A stretch of 64,000 nucleotides of DNA from Kutzneria sp044547355 (GCF_044547355.1 NZ_JBIUAG010000026.1:80776-144775), one strand, 5' to 3'. Counted from the stretch's first letter, positions 41,089 to 50,440 are shown. Numbers and translations: made by a program. Notes: a model not told the origin generated them from the sequence alone.

Positions 41089-42349
41089 GCTCTACGACCG
41101 CGGCCACGTCCAGATCCAGAACCTGCTGGCCAACGCCCGCCGCCAGGCCGACGAGCGGGCCTACCACGACTTCCCCATCGTGGACGTGGACTCGCACCAC
41201 TACGAGGACCGCCGCTGGGGCGAGATCCTGCCGTTCATCGAGGACGACCAGATCCGGGACTGGGTGCTGTCCATGACCCGGCGGGCCGGCCGCGGCGCGA
41301 CGATCACCTCGTCCCAGATCGGCAACCAGGAGGTGGCCGGACGGATCCTGCGCAGCGGCCACCAGATCTCCGACGCCGCCGAGTCGGCGGCGCGCAAGGA
41401 CCACCACCCGGACATGGCCCGGATGCTGTGGGCGATGGACATGATGAGCATCGACTACACGGTCATGTTCCCGACGCCGATGCTGCACCTGTCCCTGCAC
41501 CCGGCGCACGAGGTCGAGGTGGCGCTGGCCCGGGCGTACACGAAGTGGCTGACCACCCAGCTGCTGCCCCAGGACGACCGGGTCAAGACCTTCGTGTACC
41601 TGCCGTTCAACGATCCGGCCGAGAGCCTGAAGTTCGTGCACGAGTTCGCCGACACCCCGGGCGTGCTCGGCTTCATGGTCACCAGCGTGCGCTACCGGCC
41701 GGTGCACGCCAACGAGTACGCGCCGGTCTACGCGGCGATCCAGGAGACCGGCAAGACGCTGGCCTTCCACGCCGGCTACAACTGGCACGACCAGAGCCTG
41801 TCCCAGCTCAACAAGTTCATCTCCGCGCACGCGCTGGGCTTCACCGTCACCAACATGATCCACCTGACCAACATGATCGTGAACGCGATCCCCGAGCGCT
41901 TCCCCCGCCTCAAACTCATGTGGCTGGAGTCGGGCGTGGCCTGGATCCCGTTCATGATGCAGCGCCTGGACAACGAGTACCTGATGCGCACCTCGGAGTG
42001 CCCCGGCCTGACCAAGCTGCCCAGCGACTACATGCGGGACATGCACTTCTCCACCCAGCCCATGGAGCAGACCGGCACCAACGCGCACATGCTGGAAGCC
42101 ACCTTCGACCTGATCGACGCCGAGAACACGCTGATCTACACCTCGGACTACCCGCACTGGGACTTCGACACCCCGAGCGTGATCTACGACCTGCCGTTCC
42201 TGAGCGAGAAGGCCAAGCGCAGCATCCTGGGCGGCAACGCCTGCCGCCTGTTCGGCCTGTCCCCCGAGAAGCGGGCCCCGAAGTCGGCCGAGGAAGCCGG
42301 TCTGGACCGGCACTTCCCGGCCGTCGAGGCCGAAGCCACCCTGAGCTGA
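41081..42349 (+). CDS. Amidohydrolase-2 family enzyme
   Basis: The 422-residue TIM-barrel protein has IVDVDSHHYED (first metal ligands), LAFHAGYNWHD, LMWLESGVAWIP and the late IYTSDYPHWDFDTP with the catalytic Asp, as in the decarboxylase/hydratase branch with ACMSD and LigW/LigJ. It is longer than ACMSD (about 340) because of an N-terminal extension and a helical insertion. A role in decarboxylating or hydrating an aromatic-acid intermediate is likely. The ATG overlaps the previous gene by 8 bases. Confidence 0.83.
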   Translation: MRELYDRGHVQIQNLLANARRQADERAYHDFPIVDVDSHHYEDRRWGEILPFIEDDQIRDWVLSMTRRAGRGATITSSQIGNQEVAGRILRSGHQISDAAESAARKDHHPDMARMLWAMDMMSIDYTVMFPTPMLHLSLHPAHEVEVALARAYTKWLTTQLLPQDDRVKTFVYLPFNDPAESLKFVHEFADTPGVLGFMVTSVRYRPVHANEYAPVYAAIQETGKTLAFHAGYNWHDQSLSQLNKFISAHALGFTVTNMIHLTNMIVNAIPERFPRLKLMWLESGVAWIPFMMQRLDNEYLMRTSECPGLTKLPSDYMRDMHFSTQPMEQTGTNAHMLEATFDLIDAENTLIYTSDYPHWDFDTPSVIYDLPFLSEKAKRSILGGNACRLFGLSPEKRAPKSAEEAGLDRHFPAVEAEATLS

Positions 42350-42356
42350 GGCAGCC

Positions 42357-42794
42357 ATGAGCGCACTCACCCTCACCGAGGCGTCCACCATCGTCGACGC
42401 CGCCCTGGCCGCGGCGGCCGAGCTGGGCTGCGGCCCGATGACCGTGGCCGTGCTGGACGCCGGCGGCCACCTCACGGCGTTCAAACGCGGCGACGGATCC
42501 GGCATCATGCGGCCCCAGGTGGCCATGTCCAAGGCCTGGGCCTGCCTGGGCATGGGCCAGGGCGGCCGGGTGCTGAGCGAGCGGTCGCGGGCCAATCCGC
42601 CGTTCTTCGCGGCACTCGGCCAGATCAGCGACGGGCGGTTCGTGCCCGCGGTCGGCGGCGTGCTGATCCGGGACGGCGACGGCCGGGTCGTCGGCGCCGT
42701 CGGGGTCACCGGCGACCGACCCGATCGCGACGAGGCGTGCGCGGTGGCGGCCATCGAGAAGGCCGGCCTGCGCGCGGACACCGGCACCACGTAG
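42357..42794 (+). CDS. GlcG/HbpS-family protein
   Basis: The 145-residue protein shows the DUF336 pattern: LTEASTIVDAALAAAAELG, VAVLDAGGHLTAFKRGDG and the C-terminal VGAVGVTGDRPDRDEACA. HbpS binds haem, and other members occur in many catabolic operons with unclear roles. It lies between the amidohydrolase and the transporter genes. The ATG comes 7 bases after the previous stop. Confidence 0.85.
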   Translation: MSALTLTEASTIVDAALAAAAELGCGPMTVAVLDAGGHLTAFKRGDGSGIMRPQVAMSKAWACLGMGQGGRVLSERSRANPPFFAALGQISDGRFVPAVGGVLIRDGDGRVVGAVGVTGDRPDRDEACAVAAIEKAGLRADTGTT

Positions 42795-42828
42795 CCCCGG
42801 TATCCGTATCGAGAAATGGCGCTGCACC

Positions 42829-43665
42829 ATGATAAGAACCGACGAAGCCTCTTACCTGGCAGCCGCATCCGAACCCGTCACCCGGCCGGGCCTGTGGACC
42901 CGCAGCCGTGCCCTGCGCCGATTCACCTTGGTGCTGCTGGCCCTGTGCTGTTGGCAGGCCGCCGCGCTCCTGATCCACAACGACGTCTTCCCCACCGTGC
43001 CGGCATTTCTGGCCGCCGCCGCGCAGGACCTGCCCACCGCCCAGCTGTGGCAGTCGGTCGGCGCGACGCTGGCCGGCTGGTCGCTGGGGCTGCTGGTCGC
43101 GGCGGTGATCGCGGTGCCGGCCGGGCTGCTCATCGGCCTGTCGACCACGCTGGACGTCGCCACCCGGATCTCGATCTCGTTCCTCCAGGCGATCCCGTCG
43201 ATCGTGCTGCTGCCGCTGACCGTGCTCGTGCTCGGCGCGACGTTGCCGATGAAGGTCGTGCTGGTGGCGATCGCCGCCACCTGGCCGCTGCTCATGCACG
43301 CCATCTACGGCGTGCGCGAGGTCGACCACGTGGCCAAGGAAACCGCCCACAGCTACCACCTCGGCCGACATCTGCGGGCGCTGTTCCTCTACCTGCCCAG
43401 TGCGGGGGCGTTTGTGGCGACCGGGCTGCGGATCTCGGCAACGATCGGCCTCATGGTCGGCATCGCCGCGGAAGTTCTGTCCAGCACTCCGGGCATCGGG
43501 GAGCAGATTCTGCTCCGGGGCTCCAACGGCGCCGACCCCGCTTCGGCCTTTGTCTACTTCGTGGCCGCCGCCCTGCTGGGCATGACCATCTCCGTGGTGT
43601 TCCGGCGGATCGAGCGGGCGGCGCTGTTCTGGCACCCCAGCCAGCGCAACCGGCGGGAGGCCTGA
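42829..43665 (+). CDS. NitT/TauT-type ABC importer permease 1
   Basis: The 278-residue membrane protein has about six helices and a cytoplasmic EAA-type loop (TAHSYHLGRHLRALFLYLPSA). It matches the SsuC/TauC permease family that imports sulfonates, nitrate, taurine or aromatic acids. It lies with a second permease, an ATPase and a lipoprotein receptor in one operon. No clear ribosome site precedes the ATG. Confidence 0.87.
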   Translation: MIRTDEASYLAAASEPVTRPGLWTRSRALRRFTLVLLALCCWQAAALLIHNDVFPTVPAFLAAAAQDLPTAQLWQSVGATLAGWSLGLLVAAVIAVPAGLLIGLSTTLDVATRISISFLQAIPSIVLLPLTVLVLGATLPMKVVLVAIAATWPLLMHAIYGVREVDHVAKETAHSYHLGRHLRALFLYLPSAGAFVATGLRISATIGLMVGIAAEVLSSTPGIGEQILLRGSNGADPASAFVYFVAAALLGMTISVVFRRIERAALFWHPSQRNRREA

Positions 43666-43668
43666 GCG

Positions 43669-44436
43669 ATGGCGATCCGTCGGACACTGGAGTTCGCGGT
43701 GCCGGTGGCCCTGCTGGCCGGCTGGTGGTTCCTGGGTGAGCTCGGGGTCCACTCCTTCTACTTCCCGCCGCTGCGGGAGATCTGGGCCTCGTTCCAGCAG
43801 ACCTGGCTGTTCGCCCGGGTCGGCTCGGACGTGGTGCCCACGCTGTCGGCGATCGCGCTGGGCTACGCGGCGTCGGTTTTCGTCGGCATCGCCGTCGGCG
43901 TGGCGCTGGGCCTGCTGCCCCGGGTCAACGAGTTCCTGACGCCGCTGTTCGACTTCTTCCGCGCCCTGCCGTCCAGCGCGGCCGTGCCGATCATGATCGT
44001 GCTGCTCGGCGTGGGCATGCCGATGAAGATCGCGGTGGTGATGTTCTCGGCGCTGTGGACCATCATCCTCAACACCAGCGACGCGGTCGGCAGCGTGGAT
44101 CCGGTCGCGCGGGAGACCAGCCTGAGCTACCACCTGCGGCCGAGTGACCGGCTGCTGCGGGTGGTGCTGCCCAGCGCCGGCCCGCAGATCGTCGCCGGCA
44201 TGCGGGTGGCGCTCAACCAGAGCATCATCCTGGTGATCATCTCCGAGATCATCGTGTCCTCCGCGGGCATCGGCTACTTCATCGAGAACGCCCAGTGGAC
44301 CTTCGACATCACCGGGATGTGGTCGGGTCTGCTGCTGATCGGCGTCCTCGGGTTCGCGCTGACCAAGCTCTTCCAGCTGTTCGAACGCCGGGTGCTGGCC
44401 TGGCACCGGGGACTGCACAGGAAGGCCCAATCATGA
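43669..44436 (+). CDS. NitT/TauT-type ABC importer permease 2
   Basis: The 255-residue permease has about six helices and the loop ARETSLSYHLRPSDRLLRVVLP for contact with the ATPase. The ATG follows GGGAGG, three bases after permease 1. Two different permease genes imply a heterodimeric channel, which is less common than a homodimer in this family. Confidence 0.87.
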   Translation: MAIRRTLEFAVPVALLAGWWFLGELGVHSFYFPPLREIWASFQQTWLFARVGSDVVPTLSAIALGYAASVFVGIAVGVALGLLPRVNEFLTPLFDFFRALPSSAAVPIMIVLLGVGMPMKIAVVMFSALWTIILNTSDAVGSVDPVARETSLSYHLRPSDRLLRVVLPSAGPQIVAGMRVALNQSIILVIISEIIVSSAGIGYFIENAQWTFDITGMWSGLLLIGVLGFALTKLFQLFERRVLAWHRGLHRKAQS

Positions 44437-45263
44437 GCGAGACCGCCGGCGTGCTGGACCGCGCCACCAGACCGGGCCGCCGGCCGAAGATCAGCGTCGA
44501 TGGGCTGGCCAAGCACTACACCGTGGGCGGCGCCGTGCACCAGGTGCTCGGCGACGTCACCCTGAGCGTCGGGGAGAACGAGTTCGTCTCCATCGTCGGG
44601 CACTCCGGCGCCGGCAAGACCACCCTGCTCAAGTGCATCTCCGGCCTGGAAACCCCCAGCGGCGGCCGGATCCTCATCGACGGGGAGGCGATCAGCGGGC
44701 CGCCGAAGCGGCTGGCCCTGATCTTCCAGGACTACGGGCGGTCGCTGTTCCCGTGGCTGAAGGTGCTGAGCAACGTCACCCTCCCGCTGCGGGCCCGGCC
44801 GGACATCGGCCGCGCCGAGCGGCGGTCCATCGCCATGGCCGCACTCACCGCGGTCGGCCTTGCCGACGCCACCGACCATTATCCGTGGCAGCTTTCCGGT
44901 GGCATGCAACAACGTGTGGCCATCGCCCGGGCCATCGCGTGCGAGCCCGAGGTGCTGGTGATGGACGAGCCGTTCGCCTCGGTCGACGCGCAAACCCGGT
45001 CCGACCTGGAGGATCTGGTCCTCGAACTGCGTCAACGCTATGCCATGACGGCGATCCTGGTCACCCACGACGTCGACGAGTCGGTCTACATGTCCGACCG
45101 GGTGGCGGTGTTGGACGGGCGGCCGACCGGGGTCAGCCAGATCATCGACGTCGGCCTGCCGGCCGACCGGGACCAGCTGACGACCAAGTCGCTGCCGGAG
45201 TTCGTCGCGCTGCGGGCCCGTGTCCTGCAAGCCGTGCGTGGCAAGGGGGTTGAGAATGCGTAA
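44433..45263 (+). CDS. NitT/TauT-type ABC importer ATPase
   Basis: The 276-residue ATPase has Walker A GHSGAGKTT (residues 56-64), the signature LSGGMQQRVAIARAI, Walker B VLVMDEPFASVDAQTR and the switch His in LVTHDVDE. It powers the importer formed by the two permeases. ATGA coupling links it to permease 2, and it overlaps the receptor gene by 8 bases. Confidence 0.95.
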   Translation: MSETAGVLDRATRPGRRPKISVDGLAKHYTVGGAVHQVLGDVTLSVGENEFVSIVGHSGAGKTTLLKCISGLETPSGGRILIDGEAISGPPKRLALIFQDYGRSLFPWLKVLSNVTLPLRARPDIGRAERRSIAMAALTAVGLADATDHYPWQLSGGMQQRVAIARAIACEPEVLVMDEPFASVDAQTRSDLEDLVLELRQRYAMTAILVTHDVDESVYMSDRVAVLDGRPTGVSQIIDVGLPADRDQLTTKSLPEFVALRARVLQAVRGKGVENA

Positions 45264-46209
45264 GGCGATCGTGCTGGCCGCCTTGGCCTTACTGGTCACG
45301 GCCTGCGGCAGTGCACCGACCACCACTGCCGAAGGACTGACCGTGCTGCGGGTCGGGGTGAGCGCCGCCGCCGGCACCTCCACGCCGATCTACCTGGCCA
45401 TCGCCCGCAACGTGTTCCGCAAGCTCGGCCTGGACGTGCAGCTGGTGCCCTCCACCGAGGGCACGGTCGTGGTGCCGCAGCTGATGAACGGGCAGCTCCA
45501 GTTCTCCATGGCCAGCTTCGGGCCGTTCGTCAGCGCCGTGCAGCAGAACCTGCCGATCCGCATGGTCGCCGCGATCAACCGCAGCCACGCCGACAACAGC
45601 CAGTACTCGGCGATCATCGTGCCCGCCGACAGCAAGGCCACCGATCTGAGCCAGGTCAAGGTGTTCGCCTCGCAGGAAGCCCAGCGCGATCCCCTCGACC
45701 AGCTGGCCTTCGCCAAGATGAACGGCGACTACGCCGGCGCGCGCATCGTGGCCGTGCCGCTGGGGTCGGTCGGCGACACGGTGGCCAGCCACTCCGCCGA
45801 CGCCGGCCGCCTGTTCCAGCCGTTCCTCCGGCAGGCCCTCGACAAGGGCGGCGTGAAGGTGCTCCGCTACCTCAACCCGCCGTACACGCTGGCCAACATC
45901 CCGACCACCGTGCTCGAGGCCAACACCGGCTACCTCAACCAGAATCCCGACATCGCCCGCCGGTTCACCGAGGGCGTGCACGAGGCGCTCACCTACGCGC
46001 GCGACCATCTGACCGAGGTCGCCGCCTACGCCCCGAAGACCGGGCTCACCACCAAGCCGATCGACATGGCGGCGATGCCCGACTACGAGCCGACCGGCAT
46101 CGACCGGGCCAAAATCGACGAGCTGCTCGGCCTGTACGAGAGCGAGGGCTACCTCAACCGCAAGCTCGCCTCGGCCGACGTGACCTGGGCCCCGCCCGCC
46201 GGCAGCTGA
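45256..46209 (+). CDS. Substrate-binding lipoprotein of the ABC importer
   Basis: The 317-residue protein has a lipoprotein signal with lipobox VTAC at about residues 14-17, then the SsuA/NMT1-like periplasmic-binding fold (LRVGVSAAAGTSTPIYLAIARNVF; STEGTVVVPQLMNGQLQFSMAS). It captures the imported acid outside the membrane. AAGGGGG precedes the ATG. The substrate is inferred to be an aromatic or related carboxylate from the enzymes in the operon. Confidence 0.9.
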   Translation: MRKAIVLAALALLVTACGSAPTTTAEGLTVLRVGVSAAAGTSTPIYLAIARNVFRKLGLDVQLVPSTEGTVVVPQLMNGQLQFSMASFGPFVSAVQQNLPIRMVAAINRSHADNSQYSAIIVPADSKATDLSQVKVFASQEAQRDPLDQLAFAKMNGDYAGARIVAVPLGSVGDTVASHSADAGRLFQPFLRQALDKGGVKVLRYLNPPYTLANIPTTVLEANTGYLNQNPDIARRFTEGVHEALTYARDHLTEVAAYAPKTGLTTKPIDMAAMPDYEPTGIDRAKIDELLGLYESEGYLNRKLASADVTWAPPAGS

Positions 46210-46244
46210 CGCGTTTTCCCTCCCGAGCAAAGGAACTGGGCAGC

Positions 46245-47333
46245 ATGACCTACCTTCAGGAGATCCAGCGCATCCCGACCTCGGGCGCGCGCGGGGTCGA
46301 GACCTTCACCGTCGGCGGCGCCGCCTATCTCGCGGTGCCCCAGCTGGCCTACGACGCGCCCGGCACCCCGGCCGGCATGAACGGGGGCGACTCCAACACC
46401 GACATCCTGCTGTTCAAACACGACGGTGACCAGTTCACCGCAGCCGGGCGGCTGCCGGGCACCGGCGGCGAGGACGTCGAGTACTTCGAGATCGACGGCG
46501 CCCCGTACGTGGCCTGCGCCTGCATCCGGATGGGCAGCGGTCCCTACAACTTCAACGTCGGCCAGCCGATCTACCAGTGGAACGGCGAGGCCTGGGAACC
46601 GTTCCAGACCATTCTCGGCTACGCCGCCAAGCAGTGGCGGCACTTCACCATCGACGGCGCCCACTTCCTCGCCCTGGCCCAGAACCGGCCGGGCGACCGG
46701 GACGTGCCCTCGGCGGTGTTCCGCTGGAACGGCACGGAGTTCGAGCACCTCCAGGACATCCCGTCCCGCGGCGGCTACAACTTCCACGCCTTCCAGATCG
46801 ACGGCACGACCTATCTGGCCCACGCCGACCACGCGCTGCCGAGCCAGCTGTTCCGGTGGGACGGCGAGAAGTTCGTGGAGCACCAGGACCTGATGCCGTT
46901 GGGCGGCCGGGCCTTCGCCACGTTCAGCCGGGACGGCCAGCACTACATGGCCATCGCCAACATCCGCTTCGACTCCGTGCTGCTGCGCTGGGACGGCTCG
47001 AAGTTCGCCGAACACGCCGTGCTGCCCGGCGGCAAGGGCGGTCGCGAACTGCACCTCGTCGACACCGACGAGGGATTGTTCCTGGTGCGCGCCAACTTCA
47101 TCACCGGCGGCCTCCAGGACCCGCACCCGCTGCTGAAGTCCCCGCTGTACAAGTTCACCGGGGACACCTTCGAGATCGTCGACGAGTTCGACACCTCGGG
47201 CGGCACCGACGTCGCCGAGTTCACCGCCCCGGACGGCAGCCGGCGGCTGGCCGTGTCCAACGGCCTCAACGGGGATCTCGGCTTCGCCGCGGAGTCGGTG
47301 ATCTACCGGTTCGCCCCGGAGGGAGACCTGTGA
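46245..47333 (+). CDS. EAR/EPTP-repeat beta-propeller protein
   Basis: The 362-residue protein is built of about seven repeats with the pattern F-I-DG-YLA-A ... L-F-W-G-F (for example ARGVETFTVGGAAYLAVPQ; KQWRHFTIDGAHFLALAQN; NFHAFQIDGTTYLAHADH). This is the EAR or EPTP repeat, best known from LGI1 and TSPEAR, which forms a seven-bladed propeller. There is no signal peptide, so it acts in the cytoplasm. In this operon it may be an enzyme scaffold or lactonase-like catalyst; no catalytic residues are recognised. Confidence 0.75.
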   Translation: MTYLQEIQRIPTSGARGVETFTVGGAAYLAVPQLAYDAPGTPAGMNGGDSNTDILLFKHDGDQFTAAGRLPGTGGEDVEYFEIDGAPYVACACIRMGSGPYNFNVGQPIYQWNGEAWEPFQTILGYAAKQWRHFTIDGAHFLALAQNRPGDRDVPSAVFRWNGTEFEHLQDIPSRGGYNFHAFQIDGTTYLAHADHALPSQLFRWDGEKFVEHQDLMPLGGRAFATFSRDGQHYMAIANIRFDSVLLRWDGSKFAEHAVLPGGKGGRELHLVDTDEGLFLVRANFITGGLQDPHPLLKSPLYKFTGDTFEIVDEFDTSGGTDVAEFTAPDGSRRLAVSNGLNGDLGFAAESVIYRFAPEGDL

Positions 47334-47368
47334 CCGAGCGTGCGAGGACGCCATTCAGCGCAGTGACC

Positions 47369-47383
47369 CGGGTCGCAGACCCG
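47369..47383 (+). promoter_or_regulatory. Small intergenic hairpin
   Basis: CGGGTC-GCA-GACCCG forms a 6-bp stem with a 3-base loop in the 73-base gap between the propeller gene and the next gene. It may stabilise or modulate the downstream message. Confidence 0.35.
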
Positions 47384-47406
47384 CCGAGCGCCAGCGAGGG
47401 GGGACT

Positions 47407-48597
47407 GTGACCGCCGTCCAGGAGAATCCGGAGATGGTCCGGCTGTTCCGGGCCTACACCAATCCGCTGGCCCCGGCCCGGGACAGCACCGGGGACCACC
47501 TCACCCGATCGTCCTATGAGGACAATCTGGGCCATCCGCTGCTGGTGGCCACCGGCACCCATCTCGCACTGTTCCCGGGCAACGGGGCTCTGCCCACGGT
47601 CAACGGTTTTCGGCACACCACCGTGGGATTCAAGGAACTGGCCGGCATCTCCCACCTCGGACCGGCCATCGCCAGCCTGGTCGGGCTGGAGCACGTGGGC
47701 CGGCGCGAGCAGTGGCAGGCCGACGCGCGGCGGCTGCTGGACGACATCACCACGGTCCGGTCGGCCAACACCGTGCAGCTGTGGCGGGACGCGATCAGCG
47801 CGCCGTCCTTCGTCGGCCGTGAGGAGAAGATCACGGCGATGGTCGACTACGCGTGTTCGATCACCGCGCGGTTCCTGGAGCGCGCCCTGGCCGAGGACGG
47901 GTACCTGACCGCGCAGAACCTGCGGTACGACCTCATCCAGGGACACCCCGACGGCCGGCTGCCGGTCGACTTCGGCCGGGTCATGATCGCAACCTTCGCC
48001 TTGGTGGGCACCAACAACTCGGCCCGGCTCATCCGCTGGTTCGACGGGCTCGACGTAGACTGGTCCACAGCCCTGGTGATGTTCGTCGGGCGGCAGGGCC
48101 GGCCCACCGCCGGCGTCACCAAGAGCACCAACAGCCTGGCCCGCATCATCCAGCTGGCCTCCCGCGGCCGGCTGGACGACGACCGGCTGTTCATCGCCCC
48201 GCACGCGCCCGAGTTCGCCGCGCCCGAGGGCGGGGACGTCAGCCAGGTGGCCGCGCTGGAGGACCCGCTGCGGTGGATGCTGGCCCGGGTCATGGCCTCG
48301 GTGTCGCTGGCGTCGGTGATGTACGACGGCTATCCCCGGTTCGAGCCGCCGTCCAACTACGGGCCCGATGTCGACGAGCGCACGTCCACGGTCACCGAGA
48401 TGCCGCGGATCAAGTCCCCGGACGACTGGCCGGCGATGATCACCCGGCTGCGGCTGGCGTTGGAGGATCCCCGCCAGCTGCTGGCCAGCGGCGTCACCGA
48501 CTACATGGCCGAGCAGCTCATCGCCAACGGCAACGACCCGGCCACAGTGATCATCCCGGGCCTGGACAACGTGGACTATCCGTTGGGAGACCGATGA
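47407..48597 (+). CDS. Unrecognised 396-residue operon protein
   Basis: The GTG start follows GAGGGGGG. The protein is soluble with no signal peptide. The N-terminal half contains LVATGTHLALFPGNGALPTVNGFRH and GFKELAGISHLGPA; the middle is helical and the C-terminal region contains MFVGRQGRPTAGVTKSTNSL, which could bind a nucleotide or phosphate. I recognise no established family, though the N-terminus may resemble a DUF5624-like domain. It is coupled by ATGA to the lactonase gene, so it is likely part of the same pathway. Confidence 0.75.
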   Translation: MTAVQENPEMVRLFRAYTNPLAPARDSTGDHLTRSSYEDNLGHPLLVATGTHLALFPGNGALPTVNGFRHTTVGFKELAGISHLGPAIASLVGLEHVGRREQWQADARRLLDDITTVRSANTVQLWRDAISAPSFVGREEKITAMVDYACSITARFLERALAEDGYLTAQNLRYDLIQGHPDGRLPVDFGRVMIATFALVGTNNSARLIRWFDGLDVDWSTALVMFVGRQGRPTAGVTKSTNSLARIIQLASRGRLDDDRLFIAPHAPEFAAPEGGDVSQVAALEDPLRWMLARVMASVSLASVMYDGYPRFEPPSNYGPDVDERTSTVTEMPRIKSPDDWPAMITRLRLALEDPRQLLASGVTDYMAEQLIANGNDPATVIIPGLDNVDYPLGDR

Positions 48598-49472
48598 ACT
48601 TCACCCCGGACGCCGGGTGGCTCCCGTTCCACCCTGCTCCGTCCAAACCGGACTTCCGGCTGCCCCCGGGCACGGTCGACGCCCACTGCCACGTCTTCGG
48701 CCCGGGGGCGCGGTTCCCTTACGCCACCGAGCGGAAGTACACGCCGTGCGACGCCGGCAAGGAGGATCTGTTCGCCCTGCGGGACTTCCTCGGAGCCGAC
48801 CGGAACGTGCTGGTGCAGGCCACCTGCCATGGGGCCGACAACTCGGCGATGGTCGACGCGTTGCAGGCCGCCGGTGACCGGGCTCGGGGCATCGCCATGA
48901 TCCGCCCGGACGTGAGCGACGGCGAGCTGGCCGACCTGCACGCCGCCGGGGTTCGCGGCATCAGGCTGAACTTCGTGCGCCGGCTGGTCGATCCCAAACC
49001 CGACGAGCACTATCACCGCCTGATCGACCGGATCGCGCCGCTGGGCTGGCACATCGTCGTGTACTTCGAGGCTGCCGACCTGGTGGAGCGGTGGAAACTG
49101 CTCAGCTCGCTGCCCACGACGGTTGTCGTCGATCACATGGGCCGCCCGGATGTCACCAGACCCCTTGACTTCGAACGGTTTCTGCGGCTTCTTCGGGAGA
49201 ACGAGCAGTACTGGGTCAAGGTCACCTGCCCGGAGCGGCTGACCGTGGCCGGTCCCCCGTACGACGATGTCGTGCCCTTCGGGCGGGCACTGGTGGCCGA
49301 GTTCCCCGACCGTGTGCTGTGGGGAACCGACTGGCCGCATCCCAACATGCGCAGTCACATGCCGGACGACGGTCAGCTGGTCGACTTCGTTCCCCGCATC
49401 GCGCCTAGTCCTGATTTGCAGCAGAAGTTGTTGGTGGACAACCCTAGTCGCTTGTACTGGGGACGCGGGTGA
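48594..49472 (+). CDS. 2-Pyrone-4,6-dicarboxylate lactonase-like amidohydrolase
   Basis: The 292-residue TIM-barrel enzyme begins VDAHCHVFGP (residues 28-37) and contains RKYTPCDA (47-54), the substrate-pocket segment of LigI-type lactonases. It also has VQATCHGADNSAMVD, VVDHMGRP and the catalytic Asp in LWGTDWPHPNM. LigI opens 2-pyrone-4,6-dicarboxylate in the protocatechuate 4,5-cleavage and gallate pathways without needing a metal. This is the strongest clue to the substrate class of the island. Its end overlaps the convergent membrane gene by 29 bases. Confidence 0.85.
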   Translation: MNFTPDAGWLPFHPAPSKPDFRLPPGTVDAHCHVFGPGARFPYATERKYTPCDAGKEDLFALRDFLGADRNVLVQATCHGADNSAMVDALQAAGDRARGIAMIRPDVSDGELADLHAAGVRGIRLNFVRRLVDPKPDEHYHRLIDRIAPLGWHIVVYFEAADLVERWKLLSSLPTTVVVDHMGRPDVTRPLDFERFLRLLRENEQYWVKVTCPERLTVAGPPYDDVVPFGRALVAEFPDRVLWGTDWPHPNMRSHMPDDGQLVDFVPRIAPSPDLQQKLLVDNPSRLYWGRG

Positions 49473-50217
49473 CGGCCAGGTAGGCGACGACGGCCGTCAT
49501 GAGCGCGGCCAACACCGCGCTCACCGGTCCCCCGCCCAGCCCGAGGCCGCCGACATCGGCCGGCTTGCCCAGCCAGTCCGCGATCGACGCGCCCAGCGGG
49601 CGGGTCAGCACGTAGGCGAACCAGAAGCAGAAGATCGGGTTCCACCAGCGCCGGCCGACCGCAGGGATCGTGATCACCGCGGCGAACAGCACGATCGACC
49701 AGAAGTAGCCCAGGTGCAGGGTCATCGCCGTGAGATCGCCGACCGCCGTGCCCAGCGCGAAGGTCGCGACCACCGCCGCCCAGTAGAACACCTCCCGGCG
49801 AGGCCGGTCGACGCTGTGGATCGACAGCGTCCGCTCGACCCGGAACCACAGCACATAGACCCCCGCCAGCACGATTCCGTACAGCAGCGCCGAAACCGGA
49901 TACGGCACCCCGAACCCGACATGCAGCACGTCCGCCGCCATCGTGCCGAACACGCCCACCATCGCCACCGCGAACCAGTAGGCCCACGGGTTGTAACGCC
50001 GCATCGCGAACTGCACCGCCAGCGCCACCGCGAACGCCACAAACCCCAGCAGCACAGCCGGAATCGGCGACATCGCCGTCACCAGGTAGTCCGACATCGA
50101 CTCCCCCAGCGCCGTGGACAGCCCCTTGGCGATCCAGAAGTAGGCGGTGATCTCGGGTACCCGCAGCGCACGGGTGTCGCCAGGCAGGCGGAGGTTGATC
50201 GGCACGGCCGCGATCAT
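49444..50217 (-). CDS. COG4705-type membrane protein
   Basis: The 257-residue protein has seven or eight hydrophobic helices and the family features VPEITAYFWIAKGLSTALGES and FWFAYVLTRPLGASIADW. Homologues are annotated as repeat-containing integral membrane proteins, possibly metal-related; function is unknown. It is convergent with the lactonase gene and has no operon partner. Confidence 0.8.
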   Translation of the reverse strand: MIAAVPINLRLPGDTRALRVPEITAYFWIAKGLSTALGESMSDYLVTAMSPIPAVLLGFVAFAVALAVQFAMRRYNPWAYWFAVAMVGVFGTMAADVLHVGFGVPYPVSALLYGIVLAGVYVLWFRVERTLSIHSVDRPRREVFYWAAVVATFALGTAVGDLTAMTLHLGYFWSIVLFAAVITIPAVGRRWWNPIFCFWFAYVLTRPLGASIADWLGKPADVGGLGLGGGPVSAVLAALMTAVVAYLAVTRVPSTSD

Positions 50218-50325
50218 GCCAGATCCTTCTACATGGTTGTAGTAGCTGTTCCTGTCAATATCCTGTCGAGTCGTTCGGGTCTCGCTTTTCGGTTCTGCCG
50301 CGCCTCTTGCTTCGCTCCTTCACCC

Positions 50326-50440
50326 CTGCGCCCATCCTTCGTTGCCCTCCTTCGCCCTGCGCCCATCCTTCGTTGCCTTCCTTCGCCCTGCGCCCATCCT
50401 TCGTTGCCTTCCTTCGCCTTGCGCCGCACTTCCCTCCCTG
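50326..50440 (+). repeat. Tandem repeat, 31-bp period
   Basis: Three full copies of a unit starting CTGCGCCCATCCTTCGTTGC occur at 50326, 50357 and 50388, followed by a decayed fourth. It fills most of the 387-bp gap upstream of the third DUF222-HNH gene. No gene is seen in the gap, although the repeat keeps frames open by chance. Confidence 0.8.
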
